From positions 1 to 64,000 of the forward strand of contig CAJUNK010000011.1 in the NCBI GenBank assembly GCA_910587815.1: a stretch of DNA of 64,000 nt. Direction: 5' to 3'. Of the stretch, positions 7,452-17,332 are shown piece by piece. Source of the DNA: Candidatus Gastranaerophilales bacterium. GTDB lineage: Bacteria > Cyanobacteriota > Vampirovibrionia > Gastranaerophilales > Gastranaerophilaceae. The notes under the pieces were generated by a model. It was not told the DNA's origin. It worked only from the letters and a program-made list of their open reading frames with translations, and did not search any database. Each line of letters opens with the position of its first letter. The first letter of the stretch is position 1. The translations under genes and the position numbers were made by a program.

Positions 7452-9920
7452 ATGCGTATCTGTGGTGTAAATACAAATTTCAGTAATATAAAAATGAATA
7501 AGCAGCCTTTGGAAAAATCAAATGGTTCAAAGGCACAAATTTCTGCACAAAATTATCCACAAATTATAGATTTAAAAAATATGCCTTCTGCCTTTTATAA
7601 TATTTCTTTTACAAGAAGCATGAAGGAACACAAAAGCTGGGGTGCTGTTGTAGATCCAGAGACAAAAAACGTTTCTTTTAAAATATTTACATACCCCGAT
7701 ACAAAACGTGTTGATGTAAAAATATATGATAATTCAAAGGGTGATAAATATAAGCTATATCCATTAAAAAACAAAGGAAATGGCATTTTTAAAACAACAA
7801 AACCTCTAAGTCATAATCAGGCAAAGCCTGGGGATAGATATTCATTTGTAATAACAAAAAAAGATGGCACAGTTGATGAAGTTAAAGACCCTTATGCATA
7901 CAGGCAAGGCAATCAAAATAGTGATGATTTTTTAAAGTATTCAATAATTTATGATCATTCTGCATATAAATGGAAAAATGACGAAGCTTGGAAAAAAAGC
8001 AGTGAAAGGATTGTAAGAAATCCATCTATATCAGGAACCCAAAAAGGGCCGCGCGAAGCCAGTATTTATGAAATGCACATTGATACTTGTACAAAAGAAG
8101 GAACGTTTGAAGCTGCAAAAGAAAAAGTTGCTAATATTAAAGAATCGGGCTTTAATGCTGTTGAAATAATGCCAAATGAAAACACATATAGTTATAATTG
8201 GGGTTATGATGGAGTCGATAAATTTGCTGTGCCCGAACATAGGGGCGGGCCAGATGGTTCAAAAGAATTCATTGATTATCTTCATGGGCAAGGACTTAAT
8301 GTGATTATGGATTTGGTGCCAAATCATCTTGGGCCGGATGGAGCTCAATTAAAAAGAACAGGTCCGTATATAAAAGGCGAAAATATATTTGGAGAATCAT
8401 TTAATTTCGAAGGCGAAAATTCAAGATATGTAAGAGATTATATTGTAAACACTGCAATAAACTGGATTAAAAACTATCATGTGGATGGTTTGCGCCTTGA
8501 TATGACAAAGTTTATGGAATCTGATTTTACAATGAAAGAAATTGCAGCTGAAATAAACTACCATTTTCCTGATGTATTTTTAATTGCAGAAGATAGCAGA
8601 CAACATATTAATGCAAATGAATATGATTATTGGGAAGATTATAATGAATTACATGATAAAAGAGTTGTAAATCCGCTTTCTGATAATGAAACATGCATAA
8701 AAAAATCCGAGAAAAAGCACTGTGAATATATTAATAAAATTGATAAAACCCTGGAAGATTTTATTAAAGAAAATAAAACCCACGACACGATGTTAAGAAA
8801 TTTGGGTTATGACAGTGAATGGGATTTTTCTTTTCACCATGCTTTAAATAATGCAATCTACACCAGCGAAAATCTAGATTGGCTTATGGAATCAATTTAT
8901 CAATCACAAAAAAATGTAAAATATGTAGCAAGCCATGATGAAATTGGAAATATGGATGGTACAAGGCCTGTAGTAAAATATCTTGTCCCAAAATTAGATT
9001 TAAATTCAAATGTTTTGCTAAATGAAGATGACATTATTAGAGCGGAAGAATACTCAGAACTAAAAAACATGTCATTGCATGATGCTAAAAATATTGTTAT
9101 GGCGCAAAAGGCGCAGCAAGTTGGAGAAGTTTTAGTAAAACTCTTTGCACAAGGCGACTTACAACAATATAAACATCAATCCAATATTAAATTTTATGAA
9201 GATATATTAAAACCTCTTGATATTAGGCCAAATTCAAATATTACATACAGAAAACTTGAATCAAGTTTTAGAAAAAGTGCTGCACAGCATAGAATGGCAC
9301 AGGCTTTAACATTTGCAATTCCTGGGCCAAAAATGGTATTTCAAGGGGATGAAAACCTTGATATTACACCGTTTAGATTCTTTAGACAGTTTGAAAATCC
9401 GCCTGTTGAACCGTATTTAGATGTAGAAAAAGGCTATCCTTCAGGAAGGGCTGCACTTGAAGTATCTACACTTGGAAATATTAAGTATTCTAAAAAAGAA
9501 ACAATTTTAATGGAACAATTTAATCAATTAACTAAAGATTTAAATAAATTAAACAGGGAAAACCCCGCATTAACTAAAGGATATTTAACTTTAAAGGAAG
9601 ATGGTTCTAAAAATTGCATCGCAGGTGATGGAATTGTTGCAATCAACCCGAAAGATGAAAAAACAGGTAATGAATTTTTTATCATCACTAATTTTAATGA
9701 TAATTCCTATCCTTCTAATAAAAATGGTGAACTTGATATACATTTTCCAAAAGGCAAATGGGTAGAGGTTTTAAATACTGATGATGCTAAATATGGTGGT
9801 ACAGGCAGATGTTTAAACAAAAATTATATTGAGTGTTTTGAGATTGGTGATAATGAAAATTATAAAGTGCCTGTTAGATTAAAAGAAATGTCTACCGTAT
9901 ATTTTAAAAAAATTGCCTGA
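7452..9920 (+). CDS. GH13 alpha-glucan enzyme (TreZ / branching-enzyme-like)
   Basis: An 822-residue glycoside hydrolase family 13 protein. Residues ~60-150 look like a CBM48-type N-domain. The barrel begins at SIYEMHIDTCTKEGTFEAA, with YNWGYDGVDKFAVPEHRGGPDG and DLVPNHLGPDG in the manner of maltooligosyltrehalose trehalohydrolase and branching enzymes. Catalytic residues are visible: nucleophile Asp350 (GLRLDMTK), acid/base Glu380 (LIAEDSR) and Asp496 (ASHDEIGN). A beta-sandwich C-domain follows. There is no signal peptide, so it is probably intracellular and acts on storage glucan. The first ~50 residues are not catalytic and carry a short 'NISFT' motif shared with other proteins here. The reaction (hydrolysis or branching) cannot be settled from sequence. 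Confidence 0.9.
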   Translation: MRICGVNTNFSNIKMNKQPLEKSNGSKAQISAQNYPQIIDLKNMPSAFYNISFTRSMKEHKSWGAVVDPETKNVSFKIFTYPDTKRVDVKIYDNSKGDKYKLYPLKNKGNGIFKTTKPLSHNQAKPGDRYSFVITKKDGTVDEVKDPYAYRQGNQNSDDFLKYSIIYDHSAYKWKNDEAWKKSSERIVRNPSISGTQKGPREASIYEMHIDTCTKEGTFEAAKEKVANIKESGFNAVEIMPNENTYSYNWGYDGVDKFAVPEHRGGPDGSKEFIDYLHGQGLNVIMDLVPNHLGPDGAQLKRTGPYIKGENIFGESFNFEGENSRYVRDYIVNTAINWIKNYHVDGLRLDMTKFMESDFTMKEIAAEINYHFPDVFLIAEDSRQHINANEYDYWEDYNELHDKRVVNPLSDNETCIKKSEKKHCEYINKIDKTLEDFIKENKTHDTMLRNLGYDSEWDFSFHHALNNAIYTSENLDWLMESIYQSQKNVKYVASHDEIGNMDGTRPVVKYLVPKLDLNSNVLLNEDDIIRAEEYSELKNMSLHDAKNIVMAQKAQQVGEVLVKLFAQGDLQQYKHQSNIKFYEDILKPLDIRPNSNITYRKLESSFRKSAAQHRMAQALTFAIPGPKMVFQGDENLDITPFRFFRQFENPPVEPYLDVEKGYPSGRAALEVSTLGNIKYSKKETILMEQFNQLTKDLNKLNRENPALTKGYLTLKEDGSKNCIAGDGIVAINPKDEKTGNEFFIITNFNDNSYPSNKNGELDIHFPKGKWVEVLNTDDAKYGGTGRCLNKNYIECFEIGDNENYKVPVRLKEMSTVYFKKIA

Positions 9921-9977
9921 TTTTATAATTCATCTAGGCTGCTAGCGAAAAAAATTTGTTTAATTTAATATTTTAAT

Positions 9978-11327
9978 ATGTTCAAAAAAGAACAAAATCT
10001 AACCGAAGGCAGCATACCAAAAACTCTGATATTATTTGCACTACCATTTGTCATTGCAAATTTTCTTCAGGCATTGTATGGTGCGTGTGATTTAATCATA
10101 ATAGGGCATTTTGTAGGTGAAAGTGCTGCTATATCTTCTGTTGCAATTGGTGCACAAATTATGCATCTTGTAATATCTTTTATAATAGGCCTTACAACAG
10201 GAACTACAGTTTTAATAGGACAATATTATGGTGCTGATGAAATGCATGAAATTCAAAAAGTTTCAGGCACTGTATTTATATTTTTTATGCTTTTGTCTAT
10301 AGTTGTTTTTGGGCTTATATATTATTTTTCACCAAACCTTATAACTTTAATGCAAACCCCAAAAGAAGCATATATTGGGGCAATTGAATATGTTAAAATA
10401 TGTTCTTTTGGAATTGTTTTTATATTTTTATTCAATTCATTTGCATCAATTTTGAGGGGTATTGGAAATTCAGTGGCACCCATGATGTTTGTTGGAATTG
10501 GCGGAATATCAAATATCATTCTTGATTTAATTTTAATTGGAAAATTTGGCTTAGGAGTGAAAGGTGCAGCTATTGCAACTATTATGGCACAAGGTATTTG
10601 TGCTCTATCATTGATGCTTTATGTAAGATTAAATAAATTTTCTTTTGAATTTAAGTTTAGGAAATTAAAATTTTATTTTGATAAAATAAAGAATATAATC
10701 AGGCTTGGCCTGCCGTTATCTTTGCAAGATGCCATGGTGCAGATGTCTTTTATAATATTGCTTTCACTTGCAAATCAAATGGGTGTTGCAGCATCAGCAG
10801 GCTATGGCACAGCAAACAGATTAAACGGTTTTACAATGCTTCCAGCGTTTTCTTTTGCTATGGCCTTAACACCAATTGTTGCACAAAATATTGGTGCTAA
10901 AAAAAGATTGCGTGCAAAATATACCCTCTATACTGCTATCAGTTATACGTTCGTCTTTGGTTTTTGTTGTTTAATATGGCAGCAGGTTAATCCTGAAAGT
11001 GCAATCAGAATATTTACATCGGATGCTGAAGTTATTAAAGAAGGGGCTCATTATTTAAAATCTTTTAGTTTTGATTTGATAATTGTGCCTTTTGCATTTT
11101 GCCTAAATGCATTTTTTAACGGTTGTGGTCATACAGCATTTTCCATGGCAAATAATCTTGTAGCAACGCTTTTAATAAGGGTGCCTTTAGCATTTTTAAT
11201 TACGGAAATTTTTGGCAAAACGTTGTTTAATTTAGGTGTTGCAGCGCCTGTTGCATCTTTTTGTTCAGTTGTTGTAGCATTAATCTATCTAAAACTTGGA
11301 TATTGGAGAAAAAGCGCCATTTCATAA
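9978..11327 (+). CDS. MATE-family multidrug/cation exporter
   Basis: A 449-residue polytopic membrane protein with about 12 hydrophobic segments in two similar halves. The start of each half is typical of MATE proteins (LTEGSIPKTLILFALPFVIANFLQALYGACDLIIIGHFVG; second half IRLGLPLSLQDAMVQMSFIILLSLANQMG). It resembles the NorM/DinF branch that exports drugs or organic cations using a Na+ or H+ gradient. It starts 57 bases after the GH13 gene and may be co-transcribed; no functional link is evident. Confidence 0.92.
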   Translation: MFKKEQNLTEGSIPKTLILFALPFVIANFLQALYGACDLIIIGHFVGESAAISSVAIGAQIMHLVISFIIGLTTGTTVLIGQYYGADEMHEIQKVSGTVFIFFMLLSIVVFGLIYYFSPNLITLMQTPKEAYIGAIEYVKICSFGIVFIFLFNSFASILRGIGNSVAPMMFVGIGGISNIILDLILIGKFGLGVKGAAIATIMAQGICALSLMLYVRLNKFSFEFKFRKLKFYFDKIKNIIRLGLPLSLQDAMVQMSFIILLSLANQMGVAASAGYGTANRLNGFTMLPAFSFAMALTPIVAQNIGAKKRLRAKYTLYTAISYTFVFGFCCLIWQQVNPESAIRIFTSDAEVIKEGAHYLKSFSFDLIIVPFAFCLNAFFNGCGHTAFSMANNLVATLLIRVPLAFLITEIFGKTLFNLGVAAPVASFCSVVVALIYLKLGYWRKSAIS

Positions 11328-11329
11328 AA

Positions 11330-11653
11330 TTATTTGTTTTTGTATGCTAAAATTTCATTTATTTTTTTTCTTATATCAATTGCCATTTTTGTTTGAAGTA
11401 TTTTTATTTCATCTAGCGCCATCTTCATTGCAGGGGTTGGGTCATCAGTATTAATATTTGTGCCGTTTAATGATACTTTCACTTTTTCAATTTTAGCCTC
11501 TGCAAGGTCAATAATATCCAAAACATCATAAATTTCTTTTTCAGAAAATTTAAGTTGTGTTAATTTTCTTGCCATTTGGTTTTTTATTTTATCCCGTTCC
11601 TTCATTATTTTTTGGGTATTATCTTTTTCGGGGGAAAAATCATCAAATTCCAT
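11330..11653 (-). CDS. Small helical hypothetical protein, 107 aa
   Basis: Highly charged, helical product with probable coiled coil over about residues 10-60 and 80-105 and no membrane segment. An AAGGAA ribosome site precedes the ATG. It starts 12 bases after the radical SAM gene on the same strand, so the two are probably one operon. It ends two bases from the convergent MATE gene. It may be a partner or substrate-binding accessory of the radical SAM protein, but only the linkage supports that. Confidence 0.7.
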   Translation of the reverse strand: MEFDDFSPEKDNTQKIMKERDKIKNQMARKLTQLKFSEKEIYDVLDIIDLAEAKIEKVKVSLNGTNINTDDPTPAMKMALDEIKILQTKMAIDIRKKINEILAYKNK

Positions 11654-11665
11654 TTATTAAATTCC

Positions 11666-13477
11666 TTATAGTTTTGTAAAATCTATTTTATAATTTGAAA
11701 CAAAATCAGAACCATACTTTGCAAGGTATAAAAATAAATATTCCCTATATCTTAAATACATCCAAAGAGGATTTTGATATGCTTCATTGCAAGTGTTTGT
11801 GCATTCTTTTAATATTGAATTTAATTCATCTTTGTTCATTCCAATGCAATCAAAGGTGTAGCTTGGGGAAAATTCATCTACAGCAGGATATACGGCTGTT
11901 ATACCATACTTTTTGGGTTCATTTTTTAATTTTGTGTGTTTTCCCATTGTAAAGACGCTTCTGCCGTAAGAATGTATTATATCTTTATTTTGAACAAGCA
12001 TTTGGATTGTTTTTCTAGCATCTTCCATAGTTTCTGTTGGGAAACCAAAGAATATAAATGCAAAATTCCAAATTCCTGCATCTTTTGAATTTTTTAATAT
12101 TTCAAGCCTTTTTTCAATGTCTATTCCTTTATTTATCAATTCCATAACAGAGTTTGAACCTGATTCCAGCCCCCACAAAATCATCTTTAAGCCTGTATTG
12201 TAAGCTTCTTTTAAAATTTCAAAAGAAAATGTGCCCTCAAGCCTTGCATCAAAGAAATAATTAATATCAATATTTTTTTCTTTAATTTTTTTTGATAGTT
12301 CAGCTAAATAACTTGGGCCTACTGATTCATCAATGAATTCAAAATATTTTATACCGTATTTTTCTTTTAATTGAATAAATTCATCGGTTAATTTTTCAAT
12401 ATTTTTAACGTTAAAATTCTGCCCGAAATCTTGGTCGCAAAAACTGCATTTTCCCCAATAGCACCCGCGTGAAGATTGGAAAGGAAGAATAATTTCAGGC
12501 GCAAAATATTTGCTAAAATCATATCCATCCAATGAAACAATGCTCATTTCGTCAAGTTTCATCGGAGTTTTGATTTCATTTATTATTACATCATCACCTT
12601 TTTTGTATATTAAATTTGAAACATCATCAATTTTAATTTCATTATTGATATATCTTGCAAGTTCTACAACCGGCCTTTCGCCTTCTTCTGTTAGAATTGT
12701 GTCGCAAAAAAGGTCAAAAAATTCAGGATTTTTAACGATAGCTTCTTTTACTCTGCCAAAGAAATTTCCGCCAATATTTATATGAGCGCCTGTTTTATTT
12801 TTTAACATGTTTGCTAAGGTAAGTCCTGGGATAATTTGGGACGAAGAATTTATCGAAATTCCGATATAATTATAATTTTTGGATAAAATATCATCCAAAA
12901 TGTTTTTATAATATTCAATAAAAATATTTGTTTCTTTATCAAAAACAAAATATTTGATGCTTTCCATATTCAATTTAAAGAATGGATTTGAATAATTATC
13001 CAAACTTATTTTTGATGGAAAATAAGGCAGTGATGCCATCTCTAGCGCTGTGTCTATAATATTTATTGATTTTATTAAAATTTCAGGTTTATAAAAATCT
13101 TCACTCTTTAATGTATGCACAGCTTCTTGTGCTAAATCAGGAATGGATGCTAATAGGGTTTGCTTTTTTGTTACAAATTCTTTAACTTTAGTATATTTTG
13201 TCATTTTGTTTTGGATATTTAACGGATAATCCAAAAAATTTTTACCCTCTTTAATAAATGGTGCAATTTCTGATAAAAGCTGATTATTATTTTCCACAGC
13301 TTTAACTACAGAATTTTTTATAAAATCAGGATTTAAGATTTTATTGTAAAAATCTATATTTAAATCTAACCCATCAGCCTCAAAATTGTTAGCTTTTAAT
13401 TGCCCAAGCAAAGAGGGCAGGGCAAAATGAGGGCTTATTGGTGTCCATTGCGGTACAAAAATCAATAATGTTTTCAT
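11666..13477 (-). CDS. B12-binding-type radical SAM protein, CX4CX2C
   Basis: A 603-residue protein. The N-terminus (LLIFVPQWTPISPHFALPSLLGQLK) and the IGISINSSSQIIPGLTLANMLK region are typical of B12-binding-domain radical SAM proteins. The iron-sulfur motif near residue 339 is SSRGCYWGKCSFCD: four residues between the first two Cys instead of three. The TIM-barrel part has ALWGLESGSN-like and FAIIFFGFPTET-like motifs (ILWGLESGSNSVMELINKG, FIFFGFPTETMEDA). The C-terminal ~90 residues are family-specific. The substrate is unknown. Wide CX4CX2C spacing is also known in some natural-product radical SAM families. Forms an operon with the 107-residue gene. Confidence 0.85.
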   Translation of the reverse strand: MKTLLIFVPQWTPISPHFALPSLLGQLKANNFEADGLDLNIDFYNKILNPDFIKNSVVKAVENNNQLLSEIAPFIKEGKNFLDYPLNIQNKMTKYTKVKEFVTKKQTLLASIPDLAQEAVHTLKSEDFYKPEILIKSINIIDTALEMASLPYFPSKISLDNYSNPFFKLNMESIKYFVFDKETNIFIEYYKNILDDILSKNYNYIGISINSSSQIIPGLTLANMLKNKTGAHINIGGNFFGRVKEAIVKNPEFFDLFCDTILTEEGERPVVELARYINNEIKIDDVSNLIYKKGDDVIINEIKTPMKLDEMSIVSLDGYDFSKYFAPEIILPFQSSRGCYWGKCSFCDQDFGQNFNVKNIEKLTDEFIQLKEKYGIKYFEFIDESVGPSYLAELSKKIKEKNIDINYFFDARLEGTFSFEILKEAYNTGLKMILWGLESGSNSVMELINKGIDIEKRLEILKNSKDAGIWNFAFIFFGFPTETMEDARKTIQMLVQNKDIIHSYGRSVFTMGKHTKLKNEPKKYGITAVYPAVDEFSPSYTFDCIGMNKDELNSILKECTNTCNEAYQNPLWMYLRYREYLFLYLAKYGSDFVSNYKIDFTKL

Positions 13478-13627
13478 AATCCCATGATACCTTATTTTTC
13501 AGCCGCTTTAACCGTTTAAAAGAATGATTGTAAAGAAAAGTTAACAAATATTAAAACATGGGGCAATTATATCAAAAATATATACTTTATATAAATATAT
13601 AGAAATAATTATGGAAAGAAAAAGCAA

Positions 13628-14521
13628 ATGGTAAATGGCATTTCTAATTACAATGATTGGGTAACATCTCTTAATTCTAGAGGCATTAAAACAACAAGCC
13701 TTGGGAATGGTGAAGCTAATTTTGCCGATTACACAAATGCTCTTTCAGATTCCTTGAAACAAGAAATCATGGCAAGTTTTGATACTGCTGCGGATTATGA
13801 CTTACAATCAAAACTTGCATCAGTGCTTGGCGGAAAAAATCTTATCCAATCAACAAATTTAAAACAAGCTCTCAGTGGCACAGGCATAAATTTTAGCGTA
13901 AAATATGTTAATACTTCATATATTGTTGATAATAAAGCTGGCGGCTATACTAAAAATGCTACAAATGGTTCAATTGCTGTATATACATTTACTGATGCAA
14001 ACGGCGGCGAAATAAAAATAGCTGATGCAAATGGAAATGGCGCACTTGAATCTGAAGAAATATTTATGAATGAAATATTATCAGGTGTTGTTTCTGATAT
14101 TTCAGCAGGCGGCGGCATGCAGGGTGCGCAAAATACACAAGACAATATGCTGGCCAAAATGGAAGCTCTTTTAGCCCAAATGGAAGAACAAATGGGAGAA
14201 CAGCAAAAACAATTTGAAGAAACAATGCAAAAACTTCAAGAAATTGAAGAAAATAATGATACAAAAAATGTAGATAAAAAATCTGAAAAAGAAACAAAAA
14301 CAAAAGATACTAATCCTAAAGATGATGAAAAAGAAATAGAAGAAATTAAAAAACAAGCTAAAAAATCACTTCAACAATCCGGTCTTGGCCTTTCAAATTA
14401 TGAAATTGATAGCTTGCTTGAAAATATAACTGAAAAAGTTTCAAATGGAGAAAGTTTAGATAAAGTTATAAACAAAATTATTGGGAAAATTGAATCTGAA
14501 CAAACGGCAGATGCTGCTTAA
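13628..14521 (+). CDS. EF-hand-like calcium-loop protein with coiled coil
   Basis: A 297-residue protein without an obvious signal peptide. Residues ~120-140 contain DANGNGALESEE, which matches a canonical 12-residue EF-hand loop (acidic or Asn at 1, 3, 5; hydrophobic at 8; Glu at 12), as in dockerin-type or EF-hand repeats. After a Gly-rich linker comes a Gln/Glu/Met-rich coiled coil (about 175-205), a Lys/Glu/Thr linker, and a helical C-domain. The family is not recognised. The GTG-started kinase-like gene follows 80 bases later on the same strand. Confidence 0.7.
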   Translation: MVNGISNYNDWVTSLNSRGIKTTSLGNGEANFADYTNALSDSLKQEIMASFDTAADYDLQSKLASVLGGKNLIQSTNLKQALSGTGINFSVKYVNTSYIVDNKAGGYTKNATNGSIAVYTFTDANGGEIKIADANGNGALESEEIFMNEILSGVVSDISAGGGMQGAQNTQDNMLAKMEALLAQMEEQMGEQQKQFEETMQKLQEIEENNDTKNVDKKSEKETKTKDTNPKDDEKEIEEIKKQAKKSLQQSGLGLSNYEIDSLLENITEKVSNGESLDKVINKIIGKIESEQTADAA

Positions 14522-14601
14522 TAAAAATTAACGATTCAAGCAAAAAATCAGATTTTCAGTTTTTATTATAAGTATATAAGCTAAAAAATAAGGAAGTTAT
14601 T

Positions 14602-17268
14602 GTGTCTGATTTTTCAAATAATATAAATACTGCAAACAATTCACCAAGCGTATTTTCCAAAGTCCAAACAATGCAGCTTAAAAAACAGGATGCCGTGCCT
14701 GCCCAGACTATAAAACCTGAAATTAAAGCTGAATCAGATACGGTTGATTTAAAAGGTAAATTAAGAAAAGCTAAAAGAAAAAACGGCATAATAGAAAAAG
14801 TTTATGATTCTATAAAAAATATTACAGGGCTTGGTGTTAGTTCTAAAAAGATAGAATCTGCTATTAACGAAAATAAAGATTCTAAAGAAATTGAAAATAT
14901 GATATCTAATTATCGGGTATCACAGGAAAAATCTTCCCAAAGCGTTGCCGATGTTTTATCAATTGGTGCAGCAGGTGCTACTTTCTTTAAATTAAAGAAT
15001 ATGAAAACCAATCTGAAAACCATTTTTAATATAAATGCAGACACTGTTAAAGAAGTTTTACAAAGTACTACAAAATCTGGTAAAACATTTGATAAGTTGA
15101 AAAAAATTGCAAATTCCGATAAGAAAAATGCATTATTATTCGCAGCAGGTGCAGCGCTAGTTGGCGGTCTTACAAAATATTGGACATTAAAGATAAATAG
15201 AATTCGCTCAAAAAGATATGTTCCAGATAAACAAGATAATAGTTTAACTGTAAAACAGCAAAAGAAACTTTTAAAAAGCGAAAGGAAAAATGCAAACTTT
15301 AGAAATTTTGCAACTGGTGCACTTAATGGTTTATTAATGCCAATCATGACACTTGGTGGCATTATAGGCGCGCCGATTTATCTTGCAGCAAATTCTGTTT
15401 CAAGATATTTCTTTGGTGAAAAGAATGATGAAGACAAAAAATCATTAAAAGGCCTTAAAGACAGCATAATAAAAAATCCTATTACAACAATTGCAGCAGC
15501 AGCTTTAGTTGCTATTCCTTTGGTTAAAAAAGGAAATTTCTCTAAAGTGCTTACACAAAATTCTGAAACTGTAATGAAGAATTTGCAAAAAGCAAAGCTT
15601 CAAGAATTTGATGCTACAAAGAGTGTTTATAGCCAATTAGAAGACATACTTTTTGGTGAAAAATCTATAAAATCTATATTGACAAGTTATGCTAGTGTTG
15701 ATGATAAAATAAAAGATTTAACAAAAGAAAATATATTTGCTGTTAAATTTAAACAAATTCAAAAAAGCGGCGGTCTTTTAGGTGGTGGTGATGAACTAAG
15801 TACAGCACTTAAAGATGCTTGTCCTCCTTCAAGAACAATGGATCAAGCGCAAAAACTTGTAGAAAAAACATTTGGAAAACAATATAAATTAACCAAAACC
15901 CTTGGTGTAGGTACTGTTGCTGAAACTTACCTTGCAAAAGGCGAAGATGGCAAAGAAGTTTGCATCAAGCTTTTAAAAGATGGCATTAGTGCCAATAAAA
16001 TAAAAGCAGATAAAGAAAAATTCATAGAAATTATCAAAAAACAATTTGCAAATCAGCCTGATAAAAAAGATGAAATGAACTATTTGATTAAAAACGTTGA
16101 AAGTCTTGCAGAAGGCATTTCAAAAGAAGTTGATTTCAACCATGAGATGAAGGCTGCCCAAAAACTTGCCAGACATACGCATGTTGCAAATGTGGTTAAT
16201 CCAATAACTGTTAAAAACAATATCTACATTATGGAAAAAGCTGAAGGCATTGGACTTCAGGATTTAACAAGGCTGAATGAACTTCATACAAGAAGAAAAA
16301 TTCTAAAACCAATGGTTGATAAAAATCCGGCATTTGCTTCTTTTATGAAAAGTGAATTAGACAGTGTGGAAAAAGAAATTGCTGCAATTACAGCAAGAAC
16401 GCCAAAATTTGGAAATATTGAACTAAGCAAAGCAGATGCTGATTATATGCTTGAAGAATATATGAAAGTTCTTGTAGAACAGTTTAATAAAGTAGAAAAA
16501 AGCGGTAAAACTATCCACGGCGATATTCACCCAGGCAACGTATTTATAAATGTTGATGCTATAAGAAATAGAAGCGGCAAAGCGTTTACATTGATTGATA
16601 CTGGAAACACTGTTGATCAAAGCATGGAACAAGCATTAAGGGCGATCAATCTTACAAAATATTTAAAAGATGCAGATGTAGAAAACCTGGCAAAATATGC
16701 ACTTGATGGAGATATAAAGCTTCCAAAAGGTCTTACAAAAGAACAAGCGCTTGAAAAAATGCAGAAAGAATTGAAAGAAATATTCTTTAACAATAAAACT
16801 GCAATAGGTCAAATGGATAATGATGAATTTACAAAAATTAGCAATAGCATAATGAAAAAACTTAATATCATTCCATCTGATGCTCAAGGTAATTTATTCA
16901 AGGCTAAACAATCTGCAAATGAATCATTCGAAAATTTATCACAAATATTCTATGAAAATATTCTCGCAGATGCCACAGAACAACTTCAAACAAATCCAAA
17001 GTCTAAATCAAACGCCATGAAAACAGGTGTTTCTGTAATGAAAGACATTATTCAAAACAGAAGAAAATTTAAAGCAATGAAGACACGTCAAGAAAAAATG
17101 AATTTGTGTCTTTTAACCCCAAAAGAAAGAGTTCAATTCAGAAAATCTAAGAGCACTCCTGCAAGAAACAGTGTTGAATATTTAACATTTAAATACAAAC
17201 AATTGAAAAAAGAAGATTTAGACACAATGGCAGAAAATATGGTAAAAGGCATGATGGGCGGAGTGTAG
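14602..17268 (+). CDS. UbiB/ABC1-like atypical kinase with membrane-associated N-terminal region
   Basis: An 888-residue protein. Residues 1-170 are basic and helical; three hydrophobic stretches follow (~175-195, 235-265, 290-310). A kinase-like domain spans about 430-700: GVGTVAETYLAKGEDGKEVCIKLL (putative Lys456), a Glu-containing helix (EGISKEVDFNHEMKAA), the YIMEKAEG hinge, HGDIHPGN (about 638-645) and LIDTGN. HGDIHPGN is the signature of the UbiB/ABC1/ADCK group. The N-terminal KxGQ signature of that group is not seen; only a weak PPSRTMDQAQKLVEKTFGK segment corresponds. The start is GTG with AAGGAAG 5 bases before. ADCK proteins act in quinone or lipid homeostasis, but no quinone genes are nearby, so the target is unknown. 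Confidence 0.75.
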   Translation: MSDFSNNINTANNSPSVFSKVQTMQLKKQDAVPAQTIKPEIKAESDTVDLKGKLRKAKRKNGIIEKVYDSIKNITGLGVSSKKIESAINENKDSKEIENMISNYRVSQEKSSQSVADVLSIGAAGATFFKLKNMKTNLKTIFNINADTVKEVLQSTTKSGKTFDKLKKIANSDKKNALLFAAGAALVGGLTKYWTLKINRIRSKRYVPDKQDNSLTVKQQKKLLKSERKNANFRNFATGALNGLLMPIMTLGGIIGAPIYLAANSVSRYFFGEKNDEDKKSLKGLKDSIIKNPITTIAAAALVAIPLVKKGNFSKVLTQNSETVMKNLQKAKLQEFDATKSVYSQLEDILFGEKSIKSILTSYASVDDKIKDLTKENIFAVKFKQIQKSGGLLGGGDELSTALKDACPPSRTMDQAQKLVEKTFGKQYKLTKTLGVGTVAETYLAKGEDGKEVCIKLLKDGISANKIKADKEKFIEIIKKQFANQPDKKDEMNYLIKNVESLAEGISKEVDFNHEMKAAQKLARHTHVANVVNPITVKNNIYIMEKAEGIGLQDLTRLNELHTRRKILKPMVDKNPAFASFMKSELDSVEKEIAAITARTPKFGNIELSKADADYMLEEYMKVLVEQFNKVEKSGKTIHGDIHPGNVFINVDAIRNRSGKAFTLIDTGNTVDQSMEQALRAINLTKYLKDADVENLAKYALDGDIKLPKGLTKEQALEKMQKELKEIFFNNKTAIGQMDNDEFTKISNSIMKKLNIIPSDAQGNLFKAKQSANESFENLSQIFYENILADATEQLQTNPKSKSNAMKTGVSVMKDIIQNRRKFKAMKTRQEKMNLCLLTPKERVQFRKSKSTPARNSVEYLTFKYKQLKKEDLDTMAENMVKGMMGGV

Positions 17269-17332
17269 AAAAATTTTATGGTATAATCTTTTAGTAATAA
17301 AAACAACGATTATTTTAAAAGAGGAACCATAA

